This document shows, one piece after another, positions 19,259 to 28,342 of a stretch of 64,000 nt of DNA. This DNA is from Nocardioides psychrotolerans (lineage in GTDB: Bacteria > Actinomycetota > Actinomycetes > Propionibacteriales > Nocardioidaceae). The stretch is from contig NZ_FOQG01000002.1 in assembly GCF_900113685.1 (NCBI RefSeq), positions 337,404-401,403 of the forward strand, read 5' to 3'. A model generated the notes under the pieces. The model was given only the letters and a program-made list of their open reading frames with translations, was not told where the DNA came from and ran no database searches. Every line of letters begins with the position of its first letter. Within the stretch, counting starts at the first letter, position 1. Position numbers and translations under genes: made by a program.

Positions 19259-19489
19259 TCAGTCCAGGTGCAGGTGCAGCGCGTTGGCGATCCGGGTCGC
19301 GGCGTCGGAGATGCGGATCTCGCGCTTGGCCACCTCGCGCGGGAAGTCCTCGAAGTGGATGCTGGGGGCCGGCTGGACGGCGCTGCGAGCGGCCTGCTCC
19401 AGGCGGGTCTCGAGGCCGAGGTTGCGGCCGGCGGCCTGGCAGTCGGCGGCCATGTCGGTGGGGCTGGCGAGGTCCTCGTACGGCGTCAT
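19259..19489 (-). CDS. Small hypothetical protein
   Basis: A 76-residue protein with no recognised domain: an acidic N-terminus, one Cys, a SIHFEDFPREVAKREIRISD core and a helical C-terminus ending in HLHLD. Placed exactly between the erpA terminator and the divergent adoK-like gene, which argues that it is real. No Shine-Dalgarno and no clear -10 box. Not recognised as a known family. Confidence 0.5.
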   Translation of the reverse strand: MTPYEDLASPTDMAADCQAAGRNLGLETRLEQAARSAVQPAPSIHFEDFPREVAKREIRISDAATRIANALHLHLD

Positions 19490-19538
19490 GCTGCGACGCT
19501 ATTGGCTACTCGGGCGTAGCCCCAGCACTACCCGTCGG

Positions 19539-19544
19539 TAGTCT
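19539..19544 (+). promoter_or_regulatory. -10 box of the adoK-like gene (leaderless)
   Basis: TAGTCT, 8 bases before the ATG at 19553; no Shine-Dalgarno. Confidence 0.45.
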
Positions 19545-19552
19545 TCCGTGCC

Positions 19553-20533
19553 ATGACGTCTGGGTCTCTCCTCATCGCCGGTTCCATCGCCACCGACCAC
19601 CTGATGACCTTCGGGGGGAAGTTCGAGGACTCGCTGGTCGTCGAGCAGCTCGACAAGCTCTCGGTGTCGTTCCTGGTCAACGACCTCGAGATCCGGCGTG
19701 GGGGAGTCGCTCCCAACATGTGCTTCGGCCTGGGCCGCCTCGGGCTGCGCCCCGTGCTGGTCGGATCGGCCGGCGAGGACTTCGGTGACTACCGCTCCTG
19801 GCTGGAGCGTCACCACGTCGACTGCGACTCGGTGCACATCTCCCAGACCCTCCACACCGCACGCTTCGTCTGCACGACCGACTCGACGATGGCGCAGTTC
19901 GCCTCGTTCTACCCCGGCGCCATGAGCGAGGCCCGCCAGATCGAGCTGGCCCCGATCGTGGAGCGCGTCGGCGCCCCCGCCTTCGTCCTGATCGGCGCCG
20001 ACGACCCCGACGCGATGCGGCGCCACACCCACGAGTGCCGCCAGCGCGACTACCCCTTCATCTCCGACTGCTCCCAGCAGCTCGCCTTCTCGGGCGGCGA
20101 GCTGATCCGCGACCTCATCGACGGCGCCGCGATCCTCTTCTCCAACGAGTACGAGTCGCACATGATCGAGCAGAAGACCGGCTGGTCGGACGACGAGATC
20201 CTCTCGCGTGTGGGTTTCCAGGTCACCACGCTGGGCGCCCAGGGCGTCCGGATCACCGGTGAGAAGCTCGCGACGATCGAGGTCGCGGCCGCCAGAGGAG
20301 TCACCGCCATCGAGCCCACCGGTGTGGGTGACGCCTTCCGCTCCGGCTTCCTTGCCGGCATGGCGTGGGAGCTCGGGCTGGAGAGCGCGGCGCAGGTCGG
20401 CTGCGTGCTTGCCGCCTACGTCGTCGAGACCGTCGGGACCCAGGAGTACTCCTTCACCCACGAGCAGTTCGTGGCGCGGGTCGAGGAGTCCTACGGCGCC
20501 GCCGCCGCCGACGCGGTGGCCGCCCACCTCTGA
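19553..20533 (+). CDS. PfkB-family kinase, probable adenosine kinase
   Basis: Ribokinase-fold kinase of 326 residues. The C-terminal PfkB signature is PTGVGDAFRSGF near residue 260, with catalytic Asp, and RRGGVAPNMCFGLGRLG near residue 50 is the substrate-side motif. It is the positional equivalent of mycobacterial adenosine kinase AdoK (Rv2202c, by recall), which phosphorylates adenosine to AMP. The sequence alone does not distinguish adenosine from sugar substrates, so the specificity is inferred from synteny. Convergent with tusA, 19 bases apart. Confidence 0.82.
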   Translation: MTSGSLLIAGSIATDHLMTFGGKFEDSLVVEQLDKLSVSFLVNDLEIRRGGVAPNMCFGLGRLGLRPVLVGSAGEDFGDYRSWLERHHVDCDSVHISQTLHTARFVCTTDSTMAQFASFYPGAMSEARQIELAPIVERVGAPAFVLIGADDPDAMRRHTHECRQRDYPFISDCSQQLAFSGGELIRDLIDGAAILFSNEYESHMIEQKTGWSDDEILSRVGFQVTTLGAQGVRITGEKLATIEVAAARGVTAIEPTGVGDAFRSGFLAGMAWELGLESAAQVGCVLAAYVVETVGTQEYSFTHEQFVARVEESYGAAAADAVAAHL

Positions 20534-20552
20534 TCGGCAACGGCCCGGTCAG

Positions 20553-20801
20553 CTAGACGGCGCGGCGTACGAGGAAGCGCGGCGCACCGTCGGTGGCGAC
20601 GTCCTCGCCGACGTACTCATGACCGCGCATGCGGCACCACGCCGGTACGTCGTGGCGTGCGGCCACGTCGGTCGCCACCACGGCGAGCACGTGCCCGACC
20701 GCGATGTCGCCCGCGTGCCGGGCCAGCTCGATGATCGGCAGCGGGCACATCATCGCCCGGCAGTCGAGCTCGAGGGCGACCTCCTCGGGCCGGCTGGTCA
20801 C
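20553..20801 (-). CDS. tusA: TusA-like sulfurtransferase
   Basis: Eighty-two residues with the conserved CPLP motif (active Cys19 in AMMCPLPII). TusA proteins accept persulfide sulfur from a cysteine desulfurase and pass it on for tRNA or cofactor thiolation. Start GTG 20801 overlaps the stop of the desulfurase gene (GTGA), which fits a dedicated donor-acceptor pair. There are four Cys in all; only C19 is in the family position. Confidence 0.87.
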   Translation of the reverse strand: MTSRPEEVALELDCRAMMCPLPIIELARHAGDIAVGHVLAVVATDVAARHDVPAWCRMRGHEYVGEDVATDGAPRFLVRRAV

Positions 20802-21940
20802 AGGCCGACGTCCGCGCGGAGGTCGGCCACGGTGGAGGGCAGCACCTCGAGGAAGGCGTCGACGTCGGCCTCGGTCGTGTTGCGTCCGAGCGAGAGCCGC
20901 ACGTTGCCGTGGGTGAGGGCGCCCATCGCGGCGAGCACGTGGCTGGGCGCCAGCGTGGAGGCCGTGCACGCCGATCCGCTCGCGATGCCGAAGCCGCGGC
21001 GGTCGAGGGCGTGCACGAGCGCCTCGCCGTCGACGTAGAGGAAGGAGAAGGTCACCAGGTGGGGGAGCCGGTCGACCGGGTCGCCCACGACGTCGGTGTC
21101 GGGGATCCTCGCCACCGAGGCGCGGACCCGGTCGACGAGCGCGGCGTGGCGCGCGTTGAGGCTCGCGCGCTCCGCGACGACCGCCTGGAGCGCCGCGGCG
21201 GCGCCCAGCGCGGCCGGCACGTTCTCGAAGCCGCTGGTGCGATCGTCGACGCGGTCGTCGCGGGGGAACGGGCTGGACCATCGCACGCCCTTGCGCACCA
21301 GGAGGACACCCACCCCGGCGGGACCGCCCCACTTGTGGGCCGACGCGGCCGCAGCGGACCAGCCGTGGGGGAGCGGGGTGCGGCCCGCGGAGGCGCATGC
21401 GTCCATGAACAGGGGTACGCCGTCGAGACGGTCGGCAATCTCACTGACCGGCTGCGTCGTCCCGACCTCGTGGTTGGCGGCCTGGACCGCGACGACGGCT
21501 GCGCCGTCGGCCCGAGCGAGGAGCTCCGGCACGAGCACGCGTCCGTGTGCGTCGACCGGCGCGGCATCGTGATCGTCGCCGGTCCACGCTGCCGCATGGA
21601 GCACGGCGGAGTGCTCGACCGCGGTGTGGACGATGCGTCGACCGACCCTGGCGCGGGCGCGGTGCAGGCCCAGCAGACCGCGGTGCACGGCGTCGGTGCC
21701 GGACGCCGTGAACGTCACCTCGTCGGGTCGCACGCCGAGTCCCTCGGCCACCACGGCACGCGCGTTGTCGAGCAGGAGCCGCGCACTGCGGCCGGGTCGG
21801 TGCAGGCGCCGCGGATCGCCGTACCCCTGGTCCAACGCGGCCAGCAAGGTCTCACGTGCGGCAGGGTGGAGAGGCTCGGACGAGGCCGCGTCGAGGTAGC
21901 GCGGCGGCGGGGTGGGCGACCCCTGCGCGGCATTTGTCAC
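20798..21940 (-). CDS. Cysteine desulfurase (NifS/IscS-like, PLP)
   Basis: PLP enzyme converting cysteine to alanine plus enzyme-bound persulfide; 380 residues. YLDAASSEPLHP at the start, HTAVEHSAV (PLP-stacking His), the Schiff-base Lys in SAHKWGG, and the mobile-loop catalytic Cys in SGSACTAST. Start GTG 21940. It is translationally coupled to tusA, so the sulfur probably goes to a thiolation pathway rather than to Fe-S scaffolds, but erpA is only 2.8 kb away. Confidence 0.92.
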   Translation of the reverse strand: MTNAAQGSPTPPPRYLDAASSEPLHPAARETLLAALDQGYGDPRRLHRPGRSARLLLDNARAVVAEGLGVRPDEVTFTASGTDAVHRGLLGLHRARARVGRRIVHTAVEHSAVLHAAAWTGDDHDAAPVDAHGRVLVPELLARADGAAVVAVQAANHEVGTTQPVSEIADRLDGVPLFMDACASAGRTPLPHGWSAAAASAHKWGGPAGVGVLLVRKGVRWSSPFPRDDRVDDRTSGFENVPAALGAAAALQAVVAERASLNARHAALVDRVRASVARIPDTDVVGDPVDRLPHLVTFSFLYVDGEALVHALDRRGFGIASGSACTASTLAPSHVLAAMGALTHGNVRLSLGRNTTEADVDAFLEVLPSTVADLRADVGL

Positions 21941-22033
21941 ACCGGGAGATTAGCGGTGCCCCGGACGGGGATCTCAGGTTGCGTTCAGATACTGTGTAGA
22001 ACAATCGTGACCCCCTGAGAGGAAGGCTCGTAC

Positions 22034-22909
22034 GTGAGTCTGCAACTCCCTGAGCGCAGGGACAGATCCGGCACGTTCCACCGCCGGTTGACGCTCCTCG
22101 CCCTGTTCGGCATCAGCCTCATCACCCTCACCGGGTGTTCCTCCGAGAGCAGGGGGGAGTGGGAACGTCTGGCCATGCCCGACCCGGCAACAGTGGAGGG
22201 GGAGTCGACCCTCGCGCTGTGGCAGGGCGCGTGGATCGCGGCCCTGATCACGGGGGTCTTCGTCTGGGGCCTCATCTTCTACGCCGTCGTCAAGTTCCGT
22301 CGCCGCAGCGACGACGAGATCCCGGTGCAGACGCGCTACAACCTGCCGCTCGAGATCTTCTACACGATCTTCCCGATCATCATGGTCGTCGTTTTCTTCT
22401 CTCACACCGTGCGCGTCCAGAACGTCGTCCTCGACGACTCACCGCCCGACAACACGATCACCGTGGTCGGGCAGCAGTGGACGTGGACCTTCAACCACCC
22501 CTACGACAACCAGAACGTCTATGTGAGCGGCGACGGCAACGTCATCCCGACCCTCGTGCTGCCGGTCGACGAGACCACCCGCTTCGAGCTGCGCACCCCT
22601 GACGTGATCCACGACTTCGGCGTCCCCGGCTTCCTGATCAAGATGGACGTCATGCCGGGCCAGGAGAACCACTTCCAGGTCACGCCCAAGCGCATCGGCA
22701 CCTACGCCGGCAAGTGTTACGAGCTCTGCGGTGTCTACCACTCGCGGATGCTCTTCAACGTCGAGATCGTCTCCCGAGCCGACTACGACACCTACCTCCA
22801 GGGGCTCGAGGACGCGGGCGACGTGACCGACGAGCCGATCCTGGGTGGTGCCTACGCCAACGAGCAGGTCGGCCTGGACCCCACTGACGCCGAGGAGGCA
22901 GACCAGTGA
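22034..22909 (+). CDS. ctaC: Cytochrome c oxidase subunit II
   Basis: The CuA-bearing subunit of the aa3 oxidase, 291 residues. Signal with lipobox-like LTGC near residue 34, two membrane segments (about 60-85 and 105-125), then the periplasmic cupredoxin domain with CuA ligands in [15 protein letters not shown] 22034 has a strong Shine-Dalgarno (GAGAGGAAGG). First gene of ctaC-ctaD-ctaF, overlapping ctaD by 4 bases. In actinobacteria this oxidase forms a supercomplex with the cytochrome bcc complex encoded from 26.6 to 30.3 kb. Confidence 0.97.
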   Translation: MSLQLPERRDRSGTFHRRLTLLALFGISLITLTGCSSESRGEWERLAMPDPATVEGESTLALWQGAWIAALITGVFVWGLIFYAVVKFRRRSDDEIPVQTRYNLPLEIFYTIFPIIMVVVFFSHTVRVQNVVLDDSPPDNTITVVGQQWTWTFNHPYDNQNVYVSGDGNVIPTLVLPVDETTRFELRTPDVIHDFGVPGFLIKMDVMPGQENHFQVTPKRIGTYAGKCYELCGVYHSRMLFNVEIVSRADYDTYLQGLEDAGDVTDEPILGGAYANEQVGLDPTDAEEADQ

Positions 22910-24660
22910 CCACCACCGCAGCCCGTCCGTCCGACATGACGGTGACCCGCAAGCCGCTGGGTCAGCAGCTGGTCCGCATCATGACCACGACCGACCACAA
23001 GCTGATCGGAAAGCTCTACCTGATCACGTCGTTCGTGTGGTTCATGATCGGCGGCCTGATGGCCATGCTGATCCGCTCGGAGCTGGCCTTCCCCGGTCAG
23101 CAGGTCGTCAACGAGGAGCTCTACAACCAGCTCTTCACGATGCACGGCACGATCATGCTGCTGCTGTTCGCCACGCCGTTGTTCTTCGGGTTCGCCAACG
23201 TGATCATGCCGATCCAGATCGGCTCGCCCGACGTCGCGTTCCCCCGACTCAACATGTTCAGCTACTGGCTGTTCCTCTTTGGCGGCCTCATCGCCGCCTC
23301 CGGCTTCCTGACGCCCCAGGGCGCGGCCGACTTCGGCTGGTTCGCCTACACACCGCTGTCCGACGCGGTGCGCTCGCCGGGTGTCGGTGGTGACCTGTGG
23401 ATCATGGGCCTGTGGATGGCCGGCCTCGGCACCATCCTGGGTGCGGTCAACTTCATCACCACGATCATCTGCATGCGCGCGCCCGGCATGACGATGTTCC
23501 GGATGCCTATCTTCGTCTGGAACACCCTGGTCACCAGCCTGCTCGTGCTGATCGCCTTCCCGGTGCTCGCTGGTGCCCTGCTCTCGCTCGAGGCCGACCG
23601 CCTGCTCGGCGCCCACGTCTTCGACACCGCCCACGGCGGCGCGATCCTGTGGCAGCACCTGTTCTGGTTCTTCGGGCACCCCGAGGTCTACATCATCGCG
23701 CTGCCGTTCTTCGGCATCGTGACCGAGATCCTGCCGGTCTTCAGCCGCAAGCCGATCTTCGGCTACGTCGGCCTGGTCGGCGCCACGCTCGGCATCGCGA
23801 TCCTCTCGGTCGCCGTGTGGGCCCACCACATGTTCGTCACCGGTGCGGTCAACCTGCCGTTCTTCTCCGGCATGACGTTCCTCATCGCGGTCCCGACCGG
23901 AGTGAAGTTCTTCAACTGGATCGGCACGATGTGGGGGGGATCTCTGTCCTTCGACACCCCGATGCTGTGGTCGATCGGCTTCCTCACGACCTTCCTGTTC
24001 GGCGGGTTGACCGGCATCATCCTGGCCTCGCCGCCCCTGGACTTCCAGGTCTCCGACTCCTACTTCGTGGTGGCGCACTTCCACTACGTCGTCTTCGGCA
24101 CCGTCGTGTTCGCGATGTTCGCTGGCTTCTACTTCTGGTGGCCCAAGATGACCGGCCGGATGCTCGATGAGCGCCTGGGCAAGATCCACTTCTGGCTGCT
24201 CTTCGTGGGCTTCCACCTGACGTTCCTGGTCCAGCACTGGCTCGGGGTCGAGGGCATGCCGCGTCGCTATGCCGACTACCTGCCCGGCGACGGCTTCACG
24301 ACGCTCAACCAGATCTCCACGATCGGAGCGTTCCTGCTCGGCGCCTCGACGCTGCCCTTCCTCTACAACGTCTACATCTCGCGTCGGGCTCCGCTCGTCG
24401 AGGTCGACGACCCCTGGGGCTGGGGACGCTCGCTCGAGTGGGCCACCAGCTGCCCGCCGCCGCGGCACAACTTCGTCACGATCCCGCGGATCCGCTCGGA
24501 GTCCCCGGCCTTCGACCTCCATCACCCGGAGATCGCGGCCATCGAGCTCGACGACAACACCGCTGCCCGTGACGGCAAGTTCGCCGACGCCCCCGACATG
24601 GAGGGTCGCGAGCAGCTGCTGCGCGACAACATCGACGAGCAGAAGAAGGGCGAGTCCTGA
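22906..24660 (+). CDS. ctaD: Cytochrome c oxidase subunit I
   Basis: Catalytic heme-copper subunit, 584 residues, about 12 membrane segments. Heme a ligand in [12 protein letters not shown], CuB/Tyr motif [10 protein letters not shown], CuB histidines AHHMF, and heme a3/a ligands in [10 protein letters not shown]. It has the long actinobacterial C-terminal cytoplasmic tail, ending with [11 protein letters not shown] 22906 overlaps the ctaC stop; its own stop overlaps ctaF by one base. Confidence 0.98.
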   Translation: MTTTAARPSDMTVTRKPLGQQLVRIMTTTDHKLIGKLYLITSFVWFMIGGLMAMLIRSELAFPGQQVVNEELYNQLFTMHGTIMLLLFATPLFFGFANVIMPIQIGSPDVAFPRLNMFSYWLFLFGGLIAASGFLTPQGAADFGWFAYTPLSDAVRSPGVGGDLWIMGLWMAGLGTILGAVNFITTIICMRAPGMTMFRMPIFVWNTLVTSLLVLIAFPVLAGALLSLEADRLLGAHVFDTAHGGAILWQHLFWFFGHPEVYIIALPFFGIVTEILPVFSRKPIFGYVGLVGATLGIAILSVAVWAHHMFVTGAVNLPFFSGMTFLIAVPTGVKFFNWIGTMWGGSLSFDTPMLWSIGFLTTFLFGGLTGIILASPPLDFQVSDSYFVVAHFHYVVFGTVVFAMFAGFYFWWPKMTGRMLDERLGKIHFWLLFVGFHLTFLVQHWLGVEGMPRRYADYLPGDGFTTLNQISTIGAFLLGASTLPFLYNVYISRRAPLVEVDDPWGWGRSLEWATSCPPPRHNFVTIPRIRSESPAFDLHHPEIAAIELDDNTAARDGKFADAPDMEGREQLLRDNIDEQKKGES

Positions 24661-25076
24661 TGAAGTCCGAGACCTGGATCTTCGCGATCTGCACCGTCTT
24701 CTTCGTGCTGGTGACCCCGGCCTACTGGTTCGTCACGGCCGGTTCCGACCAGGGCGGTGACTGGACGGGCACCTCGGCACTGACCATGACGGCGCTGCTG
24801 ACCCTGATGATCGCCCTCTACCTCGGCTTCCACGCCAAGAAGATGGACGCCCGCCCCGAGGACCGCAAGGACGCCGAGATCGCGGACGGTGCCGGCGAGC
24901 TCGGTTTCTTCCCGCCCTACTCCTGGTGGCCCCTGTGGTGCGGCGCCACCCTCGGTGTGATGGTGCTCGGGATCGCGGCCAGCGCGTGGTGGATGTTCAT
25001 CATCGGCACCGCGCTCGGCGCGATCGCGCTCAGCGGGCTGGTCTTCGAGTACTACCGCGGAGAGCACGCTCACTGA
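24660..25076 (+). CDS. ctaF: Cytochrome c oxidase subunit IV, actinobacterial type
   Basis: One hundred thirty-eight residues with four membrane segments in two pairs (about 5-25, 38-60, 88-110, 112-130), the actinobacteria-specific fourth subunit of the aa3 oxidase. Start ATG overlaps the ctaD stop (TGATG). It ends the operon before a long hairpin terminator. Confidence 0.93.
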   Translation: MKSETWIFAICTVFFVLVTPAYWFVTAGSDQGGDWTGTSALTMTALLTLMIALYLGFHAKKMDARPEDRKDAEIADGAGELGFFPPYSWWPLWCGATLGVMVLGIAASAWWMFIIGTALGAIALSGLVFEYYRGEHAH

Positions 25077-25092
25077 TCCCTGGATCTGAAGG

Positions 25093-25134
25093 AGACCGGG
25101 TTAGGCTGATGACATCGGCCTGGCCCGGTCTTTC
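25093..25134 (+). terminator. Intrinsic terminator of ctaC-ctaD-ctaF
   Basis: Outer stem AGACCGGG (25093-25100) with CCCGGTCT (25124-25131), inner 7-bp stem 25104-25110 with 25114-25120, followed by TTCTGCTT. One of the few hairpins here with a T-rich tail. A TAGGCT at 25102-25107 inside it could alternatively be a promoter for the next gene. Confidence 0.8.
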
Positions 25135-25167
25135 TGCTTCACACGTCGTCATCACGGGAGTCTCACC

Positions 25168-26382
25168 ATGATCAGCCGCCGCTCGGCCGGTGCCTCTGCG
25201 CTTGCCCTCAGCTGCTTCGCCTTCGCTGCCTGCGACGCCGGAGTCGCGCTGCCGGGCGCCTTCTCCGACGATCCGTCCTCGGACGCGCCCAGCGCCGGCG
25301 GATCGCCGAGCGAGGCCGCTGTGGTCGGCGTGATCGCGACGAACATCCCGCGGGGCGGGGACGTCCAGCCTGTCGACAAGGTCGTCAAGGTGTCCGCCAA
25401 GGACGCCAGGCTGACCTCCGTCACCGTGACCTCGGAGGCCGGTGACCTGCCCGGCACCCTGGCCCGCAACGGCTCCCGCTGGACCGCCGACGAGCTGCTC
25501 GAGCCCGGCGCCTCCTACACCGTCCGTGCAGTCGCCGAGGGCGCCAACGGCGAGACGATCCGTCGTACGACGCAGTTCGCGACGCAGGCACTCACCCTGG
25601 ACGACCAGACCTACCCCTCGGTGGCACCGCTCGGCGGTGAGACCGTCGGGGTCGGCATGCCCGTGGTCGTGACCTTCGACCTGCCCGTGAGCGACCGGGC
25701 GGCCTTCGAGAAGCGCATGGAGGTCACCGCCACCCCGGCCCAGCCCGGTGCCTGGCACTGGCTCAACGACAACGAGGTGCACTACCGCCCCGCGAAGTAC
25801 TGGAAGCCGGGCACCGAGGTCTCCGTCGACGTCGACATCAACGGCGTCGACGCCGGCAACGGGATCTATGGCCAGGAGGACCGCGTCGTCGACTTCGAGG
25901 TCGGGGACGCCAACGTCTACAAGGTCGACGCCGCTTCGTACCAGATGGAGGTGTTCTCCAACGGAGAGCTCCTCCGGACGATCCCGATCACCACGGGCAA
26001 GCCCGGCTTCACGACCCGGTCGGGCACCAAGGTCATCATCGAGAAGTTCGAGAGCAAGCGGATGAACTCCGAGACGGTCGGCATCCCCGCCGGCAGCGCC
26101 GAGGCCTACGACATCGACAACGTGCAGTGGGCGATGCGGGTGACCTACTCCGGTGAGTTCATCCACGCGGCTCCGTGGTCGGTGGGCTCCCAGGGCAACG
26201 CCAACGTCTCCCACGGCTGCACCGGCTTGAGCACCGAGGACGCCGCCTGGCTCTACGCGATGACTCGTCGCGGCGACGTCGTGGAGTACACCGGCACCGA
26301 CCGGCCCATGACCTTCGACAACGGCTACGGCGACTGGAACATGTCCTTCAACGACTACCGCAAGGGCTCCGCTCTCAGCTGA
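25168..26382 (+). CDS. L,D-transpeptidase, lipoprotein
   Basis: Cell-wall enzyme forming 3-3 peptidoglycan cross-links, 404 residues. A lipoprotein-like signal ends at Cys22 (FAAC), followed by a Ser/Pro/Gly linker, two Ig-like domains (about 55-150 and 155-250) and the YkuD catalytic domain with SHGCTGLS, catalytic Cys351. The architecture matches mycobacterial LdtA/LdtB-type enzymes. GGGAG at 25157-25161 is the ribosome binding site. Likely resistant to classical penicillins but sensitive to carbapenems, as known for the family. Confidence 0.93.
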   Translation: MISRRSAGASALALSCFAFAACDAGVALPGAFSDDPSSDAPSAGGSPSEAAVVGVIATNIPRGGDVQPVDKVVKVSAKDARLTSVTVTSEAGDLPGTLARNGSRWTADELLEPGASYTVRAVAEGANGETIRRTTQFATQALTLDDQTYPSVAPLGGETVGVGMPVVVTFDLPVSDRAAFEKRMEVTATPAQPGAWHWLNDNEVHYRPAKYWKPGTEVSVDVDINGVDAGNGIYGQEDRVVDFEVGDANVYKVDAASYQMEVFSNGELLRTIPITTGKPGFTTRSGTKVIIEKFESKRMNSETVGIPAGSAEAYDIDNVQWAMRVTYSGEFIHAAPWSVGSQGNANVSHGCTGLSTEDAAWLYAMTRRGDVVEYTGTDRPMTFDNGYGDWNMSFNDYRKGSALS

Positions 26383-26475
26383 GCCGCCTGGCGCGCACAC
26401 CCGCTGCCCGGCAGTGGGACCCCCTGGGGGCTGGACCGGGTGTCGCATGGCATCCGGCTCCTGAGTCCCCGTCGT

Positions 26476-26517
26476 GCGCCGACTCGGCGGTGCAACATCG
26501 CGCCGACTCGGCGGTGC
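26476..26517 (+). repeat. Two 18-bp direct repeats, 24-bp period
   Basis: GCGCCGACTCGGCGGTGC at 26476-26493 is repeated exactly at 26500-26517, separated by AACATC. Each copy contains the perfect dyad GCCGA-C-TCGGC. They lie in the 208-base gap between the L,D-transpeptidase gene and qcrB, upstream of the terminator. Confidence 0.85.
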
Positions 26518-26547
26518 GCGGGGGAGTGGTGCTGGCGAAATGACGAA

Positions 26548-26580
26548 CGGCCCCGCCTGACACGAGGTCAGGCGGGGCCG
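26548..26580. terminator. Bidirectional terminator between the L,D-transpeptidase gene and qcrB
   Basis: A perfect 14-bp stem (26548-26561 with 26567-26580) and a 5-base loop between convergent genes; it ends 10 bases beyond the qcrB stop. Confidence 0.88.
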
Positions 26581-26590
26581 CTCGGATGGA

Positions 26591-28342
26591 TCAGTGGTCG
26601 CCGCGCAGGTTCTCCCCGTCGACCGAGTGGTGTCCGTCGAACTGGTGCCCGTCCGCCGCGTGACCTTCCAGCGACGCCTGGAGCTCATGGGCGTCGTCGG
26701 CGTGGTGGTGCGCCGCCTCGACCTCCGCGGCGGTCGGGGGCTGGACGTTGTCGGCATACATCAGCGTGGAGAGGCGGCCGCGCAGTCCGTCGAGACGCCC
26801 GCCCTTCTCGTCGAGACCGTTGCTGTCGGTCGCCGCGTTGGGAGAGTAGACCTCGTTGCGCTCGCGAGCGGTCAGGGTGTAGGCCGAGGTCTCGCTGATC
26901 GGCAGGTGACGCTCGGAGTAGCCGCCCTCGGCCGAGCGCATGATGATGCCCGTCTCGTAGCCGTGGAGGAGCTTGTCCTCGTCGTGACGCTGCAACGAGA
27001 TGCACCAACGCCGCGTGATCATGAACGCGATGACCGGACCGATGAACACCGCTCCACGCATGAAGTAGGTGATCTGGTTGATGCTCAGGTGCAGCTTGAT
27101 CGCGATGATGTCGTTGCCGCCCGCGGCCCACATCAGGCCGTAGAAGGTCATCAGCGCCACCATGACGGCCGTGCGGGTCGGGGCGTTGCGGGGACGCTCG
27201 AGCAGGTGGTGGTCGCGCTTGTCCCCGCTGATCCACGACTCGATGAACGGCAGCAGCAGCAGGATCGTGAACATCAGGCCGGGCAGCACGATGATCGGGA
27301 GGAAGACGTTCCAGGAGAGGGTGACGCCTAGGAAGTGCGACTCCCAGCCCGGCATGATGCGCAGCGCACCATCGGGCCAGCCCATGTACCAGTCAGGTTG
27401 GGACCCTGCGGTGACCTTGGTCGGGTCGTAGGGTCCGAACTTCCAGATGGGGTTGATGGACAACAGCCCACCCATGATGGAGGAGACGCCGAAGACGATG
27501 AAGAAGAAGCCGCCGGCCTTGGCCGCGTAGACGGGGAGCATCGGGAAGCCGACGACGTTCTCCTCGGTGCGTCCGGGACCGGGCCACTGGGTGTGCTTGT
27601 GGTAGACGAGCAGCAGCATGTGGGCTGCGATCAGGGCCAGCAGGATGCCGGGGATCAGCAGCACGTGGACGGTGTAGAGGCGCGGGATGATCGACTCACC
27701 CGGGAACTCGCCACCGAACAGGAAGAACGACATGTAGGTGCCGACCACGGGCATCGACTTCATGAAGCCGTCGGCCGCGCGGATGCCGGTGCCGGAGAGC
27801 AGGTCGTCGGGCAGCGAGTAGCCGGTGAAGCCCTCGAGGGTGCCGAGGAGGAGCAGCAGGCAGCCGATGACCCAGTTGAGCTCGCGCGGCTTGCGGAAGG
27901 CGCCCGTGAAGTAGACGCGGAGCAGGTGGATCATCATCGAGGCGATGAAAATCAGCGCTGCCCAGTGGTGCATCTGCCGCATGAGCAGGCCACCACGGAC
28001 GTCGAAGGAGAGCTTGAGGCTCGAGGCGTAGGCCTCGGACATCGCCACGCCACGCAGCGGGTTGTAGGAGCCCTGGTATTCGACCTCGCCCATGCTCGGG
28101 GTGTACCAGAGCGTGAGGAAGACCCCGCTCAGGAGCAGGACCACGAAGCTCCACAGAGCGATCTCGCCGAGCATGAAGGACCAGTGGTCGGGGAAGACCT
28201 TGCGCAGGTTCTTCTTCGCCAACCCGGCCAGGCCCAGGCGCTCGTCGGCCCAGTTGGCGACGGCGCCGGCCTTGCCCGGCTTCTTCGGGGTTGCCGGCTC
28301 CCCGGCATTGCTGTCCGCGACCTTGCTGGTGTCCACGCTCAT
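26591..28342 (-). CDS. qcrB: Cytochrome bc1 complex cytochrome b subunit
   Basis: Menaquinol-oxidising subunit, 583 residues, about eight or nine membrane segments. Heme-ligand histidine pairs are in MRQMHHWAALIF/MMIHLLRVY and VHVLLIP/AHMLLLVYH; the Qo-site motif appears as PDWYMGW (actinobacterial counterpart of PEWY). Start is the second ATG at 28342, overlapping the qcrA stop by one base. The C-terminal 110 residues extend into the cytoplasm and end in a His/Asp-rich tail (HHHADDAHE). This is the target class of Q203-type inhibitors. Last gene of ctaE-qcrC-qcrA-qcrB. Confidence 0.97.
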   Translation of the reverse strand: MSVDTSKVADSNAGEPATPKKPGKAGAVANWADERLGLAGLAKKNLRKVFPDHWSFMLGEIALWSFVVLLLSGVFLTLWYTPSMGEVEYQGSYNPLRGVAMSEAYASSLKLSFDVRGGLLMRQMHHWAALIFIASMMIHLLRVYFTGAFRKPRELNWVIGCLLLLLGTLEGFTGYSLPDDLLSGTGIRAADGFMKSMPVVGTYMSFFLFGGEFPGESIIPRLYTVHVLLIPGILLALIAAHMLLLVYHKHTQWPGPGRTEENVVGFPMLPVYAAKAGGFFFIVFGVSSIMGGLLSINPIWKFGPYDPTKVTAGSQPDWYMGWPDGALRIMPGWESHFLGVTLSWNVFLPIIVLPGLMFTILLLLPFIESWISGDKRDHHLLERPRNAPTRTAVMVALMTFYGLMWAAGGNDIIAIKLHLSINQITYFMRGAVFIGPVIAFMITRRWCISLQRHDEDKLLHGYETGIIMRSAEGGYSERHLPISETSAYTLTARERNEVYSPNAATDSNGLDEKGGRLDGLRGRLSTLMYADNVQPPTAAEVEAAHHHADDAHELQASLEGHAADGHQFDGHHSVDGENLRGDH

